DNA of 64,000 bases, taken from contig NZ_BCVC01000013.1 in NCBI RefSeq assembly GCF_001591545.1, positions 1-64,000 of the forward strand. Direction: 5' to 3'. A program made the position numbers and the translations under genes. Under the pieces are notes generated by a model. It was not told where the DNA came from, ran no database searches, and saw only the letters and a program-made list of their open reading frames with translations. This DNA comes from Lederbergia lenta NBRC 16444 (GTDB taxonomy: Bacteria > Bacillota > Bacilli > Bacillales > Bacillaceae_C). Below, piece by piece: positions 8,449 to 16,703 of this stretch (position 1 is the stretch's first letter; every line of letters starts with the position of its first letter).

Positions 8449-8544
8449 TCTATACAATATTTATTGGTACATCAAATAAAATAGCATCCCAGTCAAACCT
8501 TCGATACACTATTTTTATAGATGTGATAGGGAGGACGATTTAAA

Positions 8545-9459
8545 TTGAGATTGGACAGGCTTTTAGCGATGACAATGATATTAATTAATAGAAAACGGGT
8601 ACGTGCACAGGAATTAGCGGAAATGTTTGCTGTATCTATACGGACTATTTATCGGGATATCGACACACTTAGCCAAGCTGGCATTCCTGTTATTACCTAT
8701 CAAGGAACAAACGGTGGAATAGGGCTTGTTGAAGGTTATAGGCTAGATAAAAGTGTTCTAACAGAGGAAGAACTTCATGCGATTTCTAGTGCATTAAAAA
8801 GTGTCTCAACTTCTTTTGATGACATACATACAACAAAAGTAATAGAGAAAATAAAAAATATATCAGGCAATCCATCTCCTGAAACGTTTTTTGTTGATTT
8901 CAGTCCATGGGGAGGAAACCCACAACTGAAAGATAAAATAACATTGATAAAGGCAGCAATACATTCATCATTATGTATTCAATTTACATATACGAACAGT
9001 GGTAGAGTGGAAACGATAAGGAAGATTGAACCACATACCATTGTATTAAAGGGGCAATCTTGGTATATATATGGATTTTGTTTATTACGGAATCAATTTA
9101 GATTGTTTAAAATATCGAGAATAAAAGAGTTAGTGATGAGTGAAAAGGAATTTGAAAGAAGGGAAGTGCAATTAGAAAACTCGCCTTGGGATAAGGAATG
9201 GTACCATCCTGAAAAAACTGTAACTTTAAAGATTAGATTTGATCATACCTTTAAGCCAACAATGGAGGAAATCTTTAGTCCAGAAAGATTTGTATGTTTT
9301 AAGGATGGCATCTGCCAGATAGAAATAGAAATGCCGGAAGATAATTGGATGTATGGTTTCTTATTAAGCTTTATGGACGAAATCGAAGTAATGGGGCCAG
9401 GTCATGTCCGCCAAAAACTTAAAGAACTTTCTATGAAAATGATGAATAAATATAGATGA
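8545..9459 (+). CDS. YafY-type HTH/WYL transcriptional regulator
   Basis: This 304-aa cytoplasmic DNA-binding protein begins with a DeoR-like winged helix (RLDRLLAMTMILINRKRVRA, then QELAEMFAVSIRTIYRDIDTL, residues 1-45). A WYL ligand-binding domain covers about residues 130-215 (IEPHTIVLKGQSWYIYGFCLLR), and a WCX-like C-terminal extension follows. WYL regulators sense small ligands or nucleic acid, usually controlling a neighbouring gene. It starts at TTG 8545 with GGGAGG 10 nt before it. The next gene, 68 nt downstream, is preceded by a perfect inverted repeat (9466-9491) that is a plausible operator. The pair is inserted between prkA and yhbH. Confidence 0.85.
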   Translation: MRLDRLLAMTMILINRKRVRAQELAEMFAVSIRTIYRDIDTLSQAGIPVITYQGTNGGIGLVEGYRLDKSVLTEEELHAISSALKSVSTSFDDIHTTKVIEKIKNISGNPSPETFFVDFSPWGGNPQLKDKITLIKAAIHSSLCIQFTYTNSGRVETIRKIEPHTIVLKGQSWYIYGFCLLRNQFRLFKISRIKELVMSEKEFERREVQLENSPWDKEWYHPEKTVTLKIRFDHTFKPTMEEIFSPERFVCFKDGICQIEIEMPEDNWMYGFLLSFMDEIEVMGPGHVRQKLKELSMKMMNKYR

Positions 9460-9465
9460 ATTTTC

Positions 9466-9504
9466 TAATATGACATAGGGGTGTCATATTAACTTTCGTA
9501 TAAT
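9466..9504 (+). promoter_or_regulatory. Inverted-repeat operator and -10 box
   Basis: TAATATGACA (9466-9475) and TGTCATATTA (9482-9491) form a perfect 10-bp inverted repeat around a 6-bp spacer, and a TATAAT -10 box follows at 9499-9504. The repeat covers the place where a -35 box would lie, as expected of a site for the adjacent WYL regulator. There is no T-run, so it is not a terminator. Confidence 0.55.
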
Positions 9505-9527
9505 GGAAAAAAAGGGGGAATAGTTTA

Positions 9528-10274
9528 ATGCAAACTTATTGTCAAAGCTGTAGCATGCCTATGACTGAAGATAAACTTTATGGAACTGAAAAAGGTGGCG
9601 AAAAAAGTAAGGACTATTGTATGCATTGTTATAAAGAAGGATCTTTTTTAGATACAGACATAACAATGAAAGAAATGATAGATTTCTGTGTGGCTATTTT
9701 AGTAAAAGAAGGGTGGGAAGAAGAAAAATCCAGGGTAATGTTGAAAAACTCTATGCCCTTTTTAAAAAGATGGAGACAAGCAAAACCGAGAATAGAACCA
9801 TTTTACATAACAAGGGAAGGCTTTCAATTTGTTGGAATTGCTGAGAGAACAACAAATATGGCTGAAATAACAAATAAGGGAAAAATACCGCTTATGTGGG
9901 AAAGATTTTATAAAGATGGAATAAGTGAGCAAATACTAAATCTAGGGGCATCATCGGAAACATTAGCTTTATATTCTGACTATACGAGTGACGTTTCTGG
10001 TGAATACACATTTTCAATTGGTAAGATTGTTACTAGTTCCGTAAATGTACCGGAGAATATGATGATGTTCAATGTACCAACTGCAAAATATGCTGTTTTT
10101 ACAACAGAAATTGGACCGGTAACAGAAATTGTGCCGAAAGCTTGGTCACAAATTTGGAATTGGTTTGAAAAAGGAGAGGTAAAACGGACTTATAGTGGAG
10201 ACTTTGAATGCTATGATGCCAAAAGTACAAACCCACATGAGGCACAAGTAGATATTTATATTGCAATTAAATAA
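9528..10274 (+). CDS. Zinc-ribbon plus GyrI-like/AraC effector-binding protein
   Basis: The 248-aa product has an N-terminal zinc ribbon (YCQSCSMPM, then DYCMHCYKEG, residues 3-38: two CxxC pairs). It is followed by a helical segment with FCVAILVKEGWEEEKSR, and then a GyrI-like/AraC effector-binding domain (about 95-248, with FVGIAERTTNM and VPTAKYAVFTTEIGP). The effector-binding fold takes up small, often cationic, drug-like molecules. It has no DNA-binding domain of its own, so it may sequester a ligand or act with the WYL regulator upstream. The start has GGGGG about 10 nt upstream. Function is inferred from domains only. Confidence 0.8.
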   Translation: MQTYCQSCSMPMTEDKLYGTEKGGEKSKDYCMHCYKEGSFLDTDITMKEMIDFCVAILVKEGWEEEKSRVMLKNSMPFLKRWRQAKPRIEPFYITREGFQFVGIAERTTNMAEITNKGKIPLMWERFYKDGISEQILNLGASSETLALYSDYTSDVSGEYTFSIGKIVTSSVNVPENMMMFNVPTAKYAVFTTEIGPVTEIVPKAWSQIWNWFEKGEVKRTYSGDFECYDAKSTNPHEAQVDIYIAIK

Positions 10275-10293
10275 TTTGATCATGTCTAAATTG

Positions 10294-10320
10294 GAGCTTG
10301 GGTTAAACAAGCTCTTTTTT
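10294..10320 (+). terminator. Terminator of the zinc-ribbon gene
   Basis: GAGCTTG (10294-10300) pairs with CAAGCTC (10308-10314) and is followed by seven T. Confidence 0.88.
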
Positions 10321-10507
10321 CATATGTTGACTTGTCCAAAGAAAAAAGGATTTTGTCCTATTCTTTTAATTATTAGTAAATATTTTTTTGTTTTTGCATA
10401 GGATAGAGTAATTAGAACAAGTCGCATATATGTTTGGAAGAATTACAGTCAAGTTAATATATGCAAGATATAACAATTTGTTGATTATTTTTTAGGGGGG
10501 CATGAAA

Positions 10508-11674
10508 ATGACGGATTCAAATCACCACCAGTTTGTAATTTCTCAAGAAGATTGGTCCCTCCACCGCAAAGGCCATGATGATCAACAGCGACATCAAGAT
10601 AAAGTGCAGGAGGCCATTCGTAGTAATTTGCCAGACTTGATAACAGAAGAGAGTATTATTATGTCTGACGGAAATGATGTAGTGAAAATTCCGATCAGAT
10701 CGCTAGATGAGTATAAGATTCGCTATAGTCATGATAAAAATAAACATGTAGGTCAAGGAGACGGAGATAGTCAAGTTGGCGATGTAGTTGCTCGTGATGG
10801 TGCTCCGCAAAAAGGGCCTGGTAAAGGGCAAGGTGCCGGCGATCAAGCTGGGGAAGACTATTATGAAGCTGAAGTATCAATGTTAGATTTAGAGGAAGCT
10901 TTATTTAAAGAACTTGAATTACCTAACTTGAAAAGAAAGCAGCAAGATACAAATCAAGTAGAACATATTGAGTATAATGATATTCGGAAAACAGGATTAA
11001 TGGGAAATATTGATAAAAAAAGAACGATGATGTCTGCGTTTAAAAGAAATGCCATGCAGGGAGAAGCAGGGTTTTATCCAATCTATCCAGAGGATCTGAA
11101 GTTTAAGACATGGAATGAAATACAAAAGCCAGAATCGAGTGCAGTTGTTATTGCTATGATGGATACGAGTGGTAGTATGGGTATTTGGGAAAAATATATG
11201 GCGCGTAGCTTTTTCTTTTGGATGACACGTTTTCTTAGAACAAAATATGAGTCAGTGACCATTGAATTTATCGCTCATCATACGGAAGCGAAAATTGTAA
11301 CGGAAGAAGCATTTTTTTCAAAAGGGGAAAGTGGCGGAACAATTTGCTCTTCTGTATACAGGAAAGCGTTAGAAGTTATTGCAGAAAAATATGAACCCGA
11401 GCGTTTCAATATTTATCCGTTTCATTTTTCAGACGGAGATAATTTAACTTCGGATAATGCGAGATGTATTAAATTAGTGCATGAACTCATGGAAAAATCG
11501 AATATGTTTGGGTATGGTGAAGTAAATCAATATCAAAGAAATTCAACTTTAATGTCTGCGTATAAAAATATAAAAAATGAAAAGTTCTATCATTATATTC
11601 TAAAACAAAAGTCAGATGTGTTTCACGCCATGAAAAGCTTTTTTCGAAAAGAAGTAGATAGACAATTTGCATAA
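10508..11674 (+). CDS. yhbH: Sporulation protein YhbH (DUF444, VWA-like)
   Basis: YhbH belongs to the DUF444/YeaH family. It is needed for efficient sporulation in B. subtilis and is genetically tied to PrkA. The 388-aa product opens with [26 protein letters not shown] and then has a Gly/Gln/Asp-rich stretch (about 85-120). A von Willebrand-like domain carries the MIDAS motif DTSGSMG near residue 218. I choose ATG 10508: AGGGGGG ends 7 nt before it, whereas the ATG two codons earlier is only 1 nt from the binding site. The molecular activity is unknown. Confidence 0.93.
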   Translation: MTDSNHHQFVISQEDWSLHRKGHDDQQRHQDKVQEAIRSNLPDLITEESIIMSDGNDVVKIPIRSLDEYKIRYSHDKNKHVGQGDGDSQVGDVVARDGAPQKGPGKGQGAGDQAGEDYYEAEVSMLDLEEALFKELELPNLKRKQQDTNQVEHIEYNDIRKTGLMGNIDKKRTMMSAFKRNAMQGEAGFYPIYPEDLKFKTWNEIQKPESSAVVIAMMDTSGSMGIWEKYMARSFFFWMTRFLRTKYESVTIEFIAHHTEAKIVTEEAFFSKGESGGTICSSVYRKALEVIAEKYEPERFNIYPFHFSDGDNLTSDNARCIKLVHELMEKSNMFGYGEVNQYQRNSTLMSAYKNIKNEKFYHYILKQKSDVFHAMKSFFRKEVDRQFA

Positions 11675-11681
11675 GCTTCAT

Positions 11682-11712
11682 AAAAACCAGGGGGTTCTCC
11701 CTGGTTTTTATT
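11682..11712 (+). terminator. Terminator of yhbH
   Basis: AAAAACCAGGG (11682-11692) pairs with CCCTGGTTTTT (11699-11709), loop GGTTCT. The T's of the stem give the U-tract. Confidence 0.9.
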
Positions 11713-11772
11713 GTTTAGAAGAGAAAATTCTATTGAATAGTATTGTTATTATCTAAACATTTGAAAATTTGT

Positions 11773-11801
11773 TTGACTAACAAAGCTAATCGGTGTAATA
11801 T
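11773..11801 (+). promoter_or_regulatory. SigA promoter of the ABC importer operon
   Basis: TTGACT (11773-11778) and TAATAT (11796-11801) are spaced 17 bp apart, about 70 bp before the substrate-binding gene. I see no T-box or other riboswitch in the short leader. Confidence 0.65.
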
Positions 11802-11870
11802 TACGATAAAATATTGCCGAAAAATAACGAATATTAAAACGGCTAGGGATGGAAAAGAGGGGGATTTTTA

Positions 11871-12881
11871 ATGAAGGTCAGTTGGAAGAAAAGTGCGATT
11901 GCTATTTTGAGTTCCATGTTTATTCTTGCGGCTTGTGGTAGTGGAAATGATTCGACACCGGCGCCTAATAAGGACAAGGAAGCGGATAAAACAGAAGAGG
12001 CACAGAAATTTAAAATTGGTGTTACACAAATTGTCGAGCATGATTCACTAAACGCTGCATTTGACGGTTTCAAGAAGGCATTAGAGGATGCGGAACTAGA
12101 AATAGAATGGGACATTCAAAATGCGCAAAACGATAATAGTGCCAATACATCCATTGCTACAAATTTGGTTACTTCAGGTGTGGACTTAATCTTTGCTAAC
12201 TCAACACCAAGTGCACAGGCAGTAGCAAGCGCGACTCAGGATATTCCGATTGTTTTCACATCGGTAACGGATGCAGTTAGTGCTGAATTGGTTGCTTCAA
12301 TGGAAAACCCAGGTGGAAATGTAACGGGTACAATCGATAATCATCCAGAAGCAATTCCCAACACGATGAAATTTCTTAAGGAAGAACTTGGAGCTAAAAA
12401 GGTAGGAATGGTTTTTAACGCTGGTGAGCAAAATTCACGTGCACAAGTGGATGCTGTGAAAGAAATCCTAAAAGACATGGATATGGAAGTAGTAGAAGCT
12501 CCTGTAGCTACTTCTGCAGACGTTAAGCAAGCGACGGAATCATTAATTGGAAAAGTTGATTCACTGTATATTATTACTGATAATACTGTTGTATCTGCAT
12601 TGGAGTCAGTTGTATCAGTAGCGAAAGACAATAAGATTCCGATGATGGTTGGCGAGTTCGACTCCGTAGCTCGTGGTGGTTTAGCTGCTTATGGATTTGA
12701 ATTTTTTGATATTGGTTATGAGGCGGGCCAAATGGCTGTTAAAATATTAAAAGGTGAAAGCAAGCCCGCTGATATGGCCGTCCAAGAACCACAAAACTTG
12801 AAATTTGTCATAAATAAAGAGACAGCTGATGCGATTGAATTGGACATTAAAGAAGAATGGAATGCTGAATTTAGCAAATAG
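11871..12881 (+). CDS. ABC transporter substrate-binding lipoprotein (TrpX/ABC_sub_bind type)
   Basis: This 336-aa extracytoplasmic lipoprotein has a signal peptide ending in the lipobox LAAC, with Cys22 as the lipidated residue. The rest is the two-lobed ABC_sub_bind fold (TNLVTSGVDLIFANSTPSAQA, GNVTGTIDN, YIITDNTVVSALESV, YGFEFFDIGYEAGQMA). Streptococcal relatives (TrpX) import tryptophan or related amino acids, but many members have unknown cargo. It leads a three-gene operon with a permease 17 nt downstream and an ATPase, so the system is complete. The absence of a tryptophan T-box leaves the substrate open. Confidence 0.88.
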   Translation: MKVSWKKSAIAILSSMFILAACGSGNDSTPAPNKDKEADKTEEAQKFKIGVTQIVEHDSLNAAFDGFKKALEDAELEIEWDIQNAQNDNSANTSIATNLVTSGVDLIFANSTPSAQAVASATQDIPIVFTSVTDAVSAELVASMENPGGNVTGTIDNHPEAIPNTMKFLKEELGAKKVGMVFNAGEQNSRAQVDAVKEILKDMDMEVVEAPVATSADVKQATESLIGKVDSLYIITDNTVVSALESVVSVAKDNKIPMMVGEFDSVARGGLAAYGFEFFDIGYEAGQMAVKILKGESKPADMAVQEPQNLKFVINKETADAIELDIKEEWNAEFSK

Positions 12882-12898
12882 ATTGGAGATAAATCTGC

Positions 12899-13942
12899 AT
12901 GTTTTTATCCATATTTGGCTCTGTAGAGCAAGGAATCATCTATGCTATTATGGCACTCGGTGTATATCTTTCATTTCGAGTGCTTGATTTTCCTGACTTA
13001 ACGGTTGATGGAAGCTTTGTTACGGGGGCTGCAGTTGCAGCAACGATGATCTTTTTTGGCTATCATCCAGCAATAGCTACAGCAGCAGCTTTAATCATCG
13101 GTTTTATGGCTGGCTGTGTGACAGGGCTCTTGCATACGAAAGGTAAGATCAATCCCTTATTATCAGGAATTCTGATGATGATTGCCTTATATTCTATTAA
13201 CTTGCGCATCATGGGCTTTACATCTGAGAATTCGGTAGGGAGACCGAACATCCCTTTATTAAACGCGGAAACAATTTTCAGCAAATTCCAAGTATTTTGG
13301 GGGTCGTTAGGAATTGATAATGGTATCAATCAAGCATTAGGAATGATAGGCATGAAGCATTTGCCTTCTACATGGGGAACTTTGTTTCTAATGGTTATTA
13401 TTACTTTACTAATCAAATGTATAGTGGATTGGTTTTTACAGACAGAAGTAGGGCTTGCGATTCGTGCAACAGGTGATAATAAGAAAATGATTAGAAGCTT
13501 TTCAGCTAACACAGATAATCTCGTCATTATTGGACTGGGGATATCAAATGCACTTGTCGCCTTTTCGGGAGCACTTATAGCACAATATGCAAAGTTCTCT
13601 GATATTGGTTTAGGAATAGGAATGATCATCATTGGATTAGCTTCTGTCATCATTGGTGAAGCGATATTTGGTACAAAAACGATTATGCGGACTACAATCG
13701 CAGTTATTGTAGGAGCAATCATATATCGTATTGTTCTAGGTTTAGCGCTTAGAGTAGACTTACTTGATACTGGAGATATGAAATTGATTACGGCAATCAT
13801 TGTGATTATCGCATTGATTATGCCACAATTTTTCGAAAAAAGAAGGGAAAAACGAAGAAAGCAAAGGCGACATGCAGAACGCCTAGCTGAACTTACTACA
13901 GAAAAGGAGGTTAAAGCCGTTGCTGAAGCTCGAGCAGATTAA
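12899..13942 (+). CDS. ABC transporter permease (TrpY type)
   Basis: This 347-aa polytopic membrane protein of the branched-chain-type permease superfamily has about eight or nine helices, from FGSVEQGIIYAIMALGVYLS to LITAIIVIIALIMP. The coupling region DNKKMIRSFSANTDNLVIIG lies near residue 205. Its C-terminus is an unusually basic cytoplasmic tail (EKRREKRRKQRRHAERLAEL, about residues 308-330). GGAG lies 10 nt before the start. It ends inside the ATPase gene, with a 23-nt overlap that indicates translational coupling. Confidence 0.88.
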   Translation: MFLSIFGSVEQGIIYAIMALGVYLSFRVLDFPDLTVDGSFVTGAAVAATMIFFGYHPAIATAAALIIGFMAGCVTGLLHTKGKINPLLSGILMMIALYSINLRIMGFTSENSVGRPNIPLLNAETIFSKFQVFWGSLGIDNGINQALGMIGMKHLPSTWGTLFLMVIITLLIKCIVDWFLQTEVGLAIRATGDNKKMIRSFSANTDNLVIIGLGISNALVAFSGALIAQYAKFSDIGLGIGMIIIGLASVIIGEAIFGTKTIMRTTIAVIVGAIIYRIVLGLALRVDLLDTGDMKLITAIIVIIALIMPQFFEKRREKRRKQRRHAERLAELTTEKEVKAVAEARAD

Positions 13943-14717
13943 TAAAGTATTTAACGAAGCAACCCCCGATGAAAAAATTGCACTTGATCAAATTAATCTT
14001 GAGCTAGAAGCTGGAGATTTTGTCACAGTGATCGGTAGCAACGGCGCCGGAAAGTCAACGATGATGAATATGATTTCCGGTGCACTTACTCCTGATATTG
14101 GCGATATTAAAATTGCTGGTAAAAATGTCACTAGATTACCAGAGTACAAGCGTTCGATGCTAATTGGAAGAGTTTTTCAAGATCCAATGGCTGGTACAGC
14201 CCCTTCGATGAGTATTGAAGAAAATTTAGCGATGGCTTTTTCACGCAGCAAAAAACGGGGTTTAAAACGAGGTGTTGATAAGAAGAGAAGAGAATTCTTC
14301 CGTGATTCTCTTGCAACACTGCATTTAAATCTTGAAAATCGCTTAAATGCAAAAGTGGGCATGCTTTCAGGCGGAGAGAGGCAAGCATTGTCGTTGTTAA
14401 TGGCCACATTTACTCAACCATCCATTTTACTATTAGATGAGCATACGGCAGCTCTTGATCCAGCAAGAGCAGAGTTAATTACAAATTTAACGAAACAATT
14501 AGTCGAAAAAGATAAGCTAACGACACTGATGGTCACACATAATATGCAACAGGCATTAGACCTAGGTAATCGCCTTATTATGATGGATAAAGGACAGATC
14601 ATTCTGGAAGTGGAAGCAGAAGAGAAAAAGCAATTAACGATCGATAAGCTCATGGCAGAATTCCAGCGTATACGTGGTGAGAAACTAACAAGTGATAGGG
14701 CACTCTTATCTGTTTGA
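13920..14717 (+). CDS. ABC transporter ATP-binding protein (TrpZ type)
   Basis: This 265-aa cytoplasmic ATPase energises the importer encoded by the two preceding genes. Walker A is GSNGAGKST (residues 39-47), the signature is LSGGERQAL, and Walker B is ILLLDEHTA. The Q-loop lies around FQDPMAG. It begins at TTG 13920 within the 3' end of the permease gene, preceded by AAAGGAGG at 7 nt. The overlap and strong binding site fix this start. Confidence 0.9.
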   Translation: MLKLEQINKVFNEATPDEKIALDQINLELEAGDFVTVIGSNGAGKSTMMNMISGALTPDIGDIKIAGKNVTRLPEYKRSMLIGRVFQDPMAGTAPSMSIEENLAMAFSRSKKRGLKRGVDKKRREFFRDSLATLHLNLENRLNAKVGMLSGGERQALSLLMATFTQPSILLLDEHTAALDPARAELITNLTKQLVEKDKLTTLMVTHNMQQALDLGNRLIMMDKGQIILEVEAEEKKQLTIDKLMAEFQRIRGEKLTSDRALLSV

Positions 14718-14741
14718 CTTAGTAGCTTAAAATAGAATAAT

Positions 14742-14774
14742 AAAAAAGTCTGATTAGAAAATCAGACTTTTTTT
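14742..14774. terminator. Bidirectional terminator
   Basis: AAAAAAGTCTGATT (14742-14755) and AATCAGACTTTTTT (14760-14773) form a perfect 14-bp stem with loop AGAA. A-runs and T-runs on the two flanks let it serve both the ABC operon and the convergent purine permease gene. Confidence 0.92.
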
Positions 14775-14813
14775 GTTGGAAAATAAGTTGGCTAATGGAT
14801 TTCTACTTTTATC

Positions 14814-16112
14814 TTAATGCGGTATAAATGCGAGCTGATAAAAGAACAATACAGCAAAGATGTATACGAGCGGGTGAACGGAACGCCATTTACCTGTAAC
14901 AACTTTTAAAATCGGGTAAGAAATAAAACCAAGTGCAATACCAGTAGCAATGCTTGAAGTGAGTGGCATGCTCAATATAATCAAGAATGCTGGGAATGCC
15001 TCTTCAATCTCATCCCATTTAATCTTCGCAATCGAGCCCATCATTAAACTACCTACAATGATTAGAGCTGGTGCAGTAATCGCAGAAAGTCCAGAAACAG
15101 CACTAACAAGTGGACCAAAGAAAGCTGCAATAATGAACAGAATAGATACAGTAACTGTTGTTAAGCCTGTTCGACCACCGGCTGCAACACCTGATGAGGA
15201 TTCGACATAAGCACTTGTAGGGCTTGTTCCAAACACTGCCCCCGCTGTCGCAGCCAAGGAGTCAGCTAATAGAGCTTGGCGCACACGTGGCATGGAATTA
15301 CCTTTCATTAAACCTGCTTGATGGGCTACACCAATCATTGTGCCCGTTGTATCAAAGATTGTTACAAGTAAAAACGAGAAGACAACAGCATAAAGTGCAT
15401 GGTCCCAAACTTCAACAAAAGCAGTAATTGGGTTGGTAATAATGAGCCCTTCAGGAAGAGAAGGCATTTGGATGAAACCTTGATCAAATGAGAGGTTTCC
15501 TGTAAACATTGCAACAACCGCTGTTACAACCATTCCTAGAAATAATGCTCCATGTACTTTTAGAGCCATTAATATCAATGTTACAGTGAGACCTAACAAA
15601 GCAAGTAAGACTCCAGGTGAATGAAGATCACCAAGCGCAACGAGATTTGAAGGGTGGGAGACAATCAGCCCAGTCAGTCGCATGCCAATAAAAGCAATAA
15701 ATAAACCGATACCAGCAGTAATTCCGTGTTTTAGATTATCAGGAATTGCTTCAATTAAAATTTTACGAAAAGGTGTTAATGATAAAATAACAAAAATAAT
15801 ACCAGCTACAAATACAGCTGAAAATGCTACATGATAACTAATATCGTGGGTACCAACAACAGAATAAGCAAAATATGCATTTAGTCCCATTCCAGGAGCG
15901 ATTGCAATAGGATAATTTGCAGCAAGCGCCATCCAAAGTGTACCGATAACAGTAGCAATGATTGTTGCGGTAAATACCTGATCAAATGGAACACCAGCAT
16001 CTTTCAAAATGATCGGATTCACTACTACAATATATACCATTGTTAAAAATGTAGTTATACCTGCAATAATCTCAGTTTTAACATTTGTATTATTTTCCTT
16101 CAATTTAAACAT
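14814..16112 (-). CDS. NCS2-family purine permease (PbuG/PbuO type)
   Basis: This 432-aa membrane protein of the AzgA/NCS2 group imports hypoxanthine, guanine or adenine. It has the family start EIIAGITTFLTMVYIVVVNPIIL, the Ala/Gly-rich helices AGAVFGTSPTSAYVESSSGVAAGGRTGL (substrate site region, about residue 300) and the terminal FAVLFFYQLAFI. GGAGG lies 8 nt before ATG 16112, which makes this the start rather than the in-frame ATG at 16127. The promoter region carries two inverted PurBox-like sites, fitting a PurR-controlled purine transporter. I see no guanine riboswitch. Confidence 0.9.
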   Translation of the reverse strand: MFKLKENNTNVKTEIIAGITTFLTMVYIVVVNPIILKDAGVPFDQVFTATIIATVIGTLWMALAANYPIAIAPGMGLNAYFAYSVVGTHDISYHVAFSAVFVAGIIFVILSLTPFRKILIEAIPDNLKHGITAGIGLFIAFIGMRLTGLIVSHPSNLVALGDLHSPGVLLALLGLTVTLILMALKVHGALFLGMVVTAVVAMFTGNLSFDQGFIQMPSLPEGLIITNPITAFVEVWDHALYAVVFSFLLVTIFDTTGTMIGVAHQAGLMKGNSMPRVRQALLADSLAATAGAVFGTSPTSAYVESSSGVAAGGRTGLTTVTVSILFIIAAFFGPLVSAVSGLSAITAPALIIVGSLMMGSIAKIKWDEIEEAFPAFLIILSMPLTSSIATGIALGFISYPILKVVTGKWRSVHPLVYIFAVLFFYQLAFIPH

Positions 16113-16131
16113 GAATAATACCTCCAAAAGA

Positions 16132-16184
16132 CGAACAATATTAATTACATTTTATATAATATTCGTTTTTAGCATAGAAAGCAA
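16132..16184 (-). promoter_or_regulatory. Promoter with paired PurBox-like sites
   Basis: On the minus strand TTGCTT (16184-16179) and TATTAT (16161-16156) form a -35/-10 pair with 17 bp between. Two CGAA cores in inverted orientation (ACGAACAATA from 16131, and its partner AACGAATATTA ending near 16168) flank the start region, about 26 bp apart. PurR of B. subtilis binds such paired boxes. Confidence 0.55.
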
Positions 16185-16202
16185 GTATTACTTCTATAAA
16201 AA

Positions 16203-16595
16203 TTAAGATAAAAAACGTTTCCTGATTTCGTGATTTGGAAGTATGCAGGTATCCTTTTTACCAAACCATTTATACCGGTTTTTTGCGACTATATTATAGA
16301 TTAAATCTCTAATAGGTAAAGGAATGATAACAAATATATACATGTACTTCCAAAGACCAGAAAGATTTTTGCAAATACGCAATACTGCTGAAGATTTATC
16401 ATACACTTTACCATTCTCAATTAAGATCATACTATCCATGGTAAAGGGAATTTTATTTTGCTTTAATAGGGATTGCCCAATGTCACTTTGCAGTGATGAG
16501 AAAAGAAAGTAAGCGTTTGGATCACGTTTGATAATAAACTGAATACTTGAGTGACAGAAATTGCAAATACCATCGAATAATATGATCGGTTTCAT
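16203..16595 (-). CDS. DCC-family thiol-disulfide oxidoreductase (DUF393)
   Basis: This 130-aa soluble protein has the defining DxxCxxC motif, here DGICNFC at residues 8-14 of PIILFDGICNFCHSSIQF. The family has a thioredoxin-like fold and is presumed to be redox active; B. subtilis YuxK is a relative. AGGAG lies 8 nt before ATG 16595, so I prefer it to the GTG at 16604. It is divergent from the pit operon only in the sense of spacing: both read leftward, and it follows pit after a terminator. No substrate is known. Confidence 0.85.
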   Translation of the reverse strand: MKPIILFDGICNFCHSSIQFIIKRDPNAYFLFSSLQSDIGQSLLKQNKIPFTMDSMILIENGKVYDKSSAVLRICKNLSGLWKYMYIFVIIPLPIRDLIYNIVAKNRYKWFGKKDTCILPNHEIRKRFLS

Positions 16596-16654
16596 GAAGT
16601 CCACTCCTGTAACATTCTTCGTATTTTATATAATCATCATAACATTCTTCTTTA

Positions 16655-16702
16655 TAAAAAAAGAAAAAAGAAAATCTCCTATAAGGAAGATCTTCTTTTA
16701 CA
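16655..16702 (-). terminator. Terminator of the pit operon
   Basis: Read on the minus strand, AAAAGAAGATCTTCC pairs imperfectly with GGAGATTTTCTTTT around a TTATA loop and runs into T residues. Confidence 0.7.
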
Positions 16703-16703
16703 T

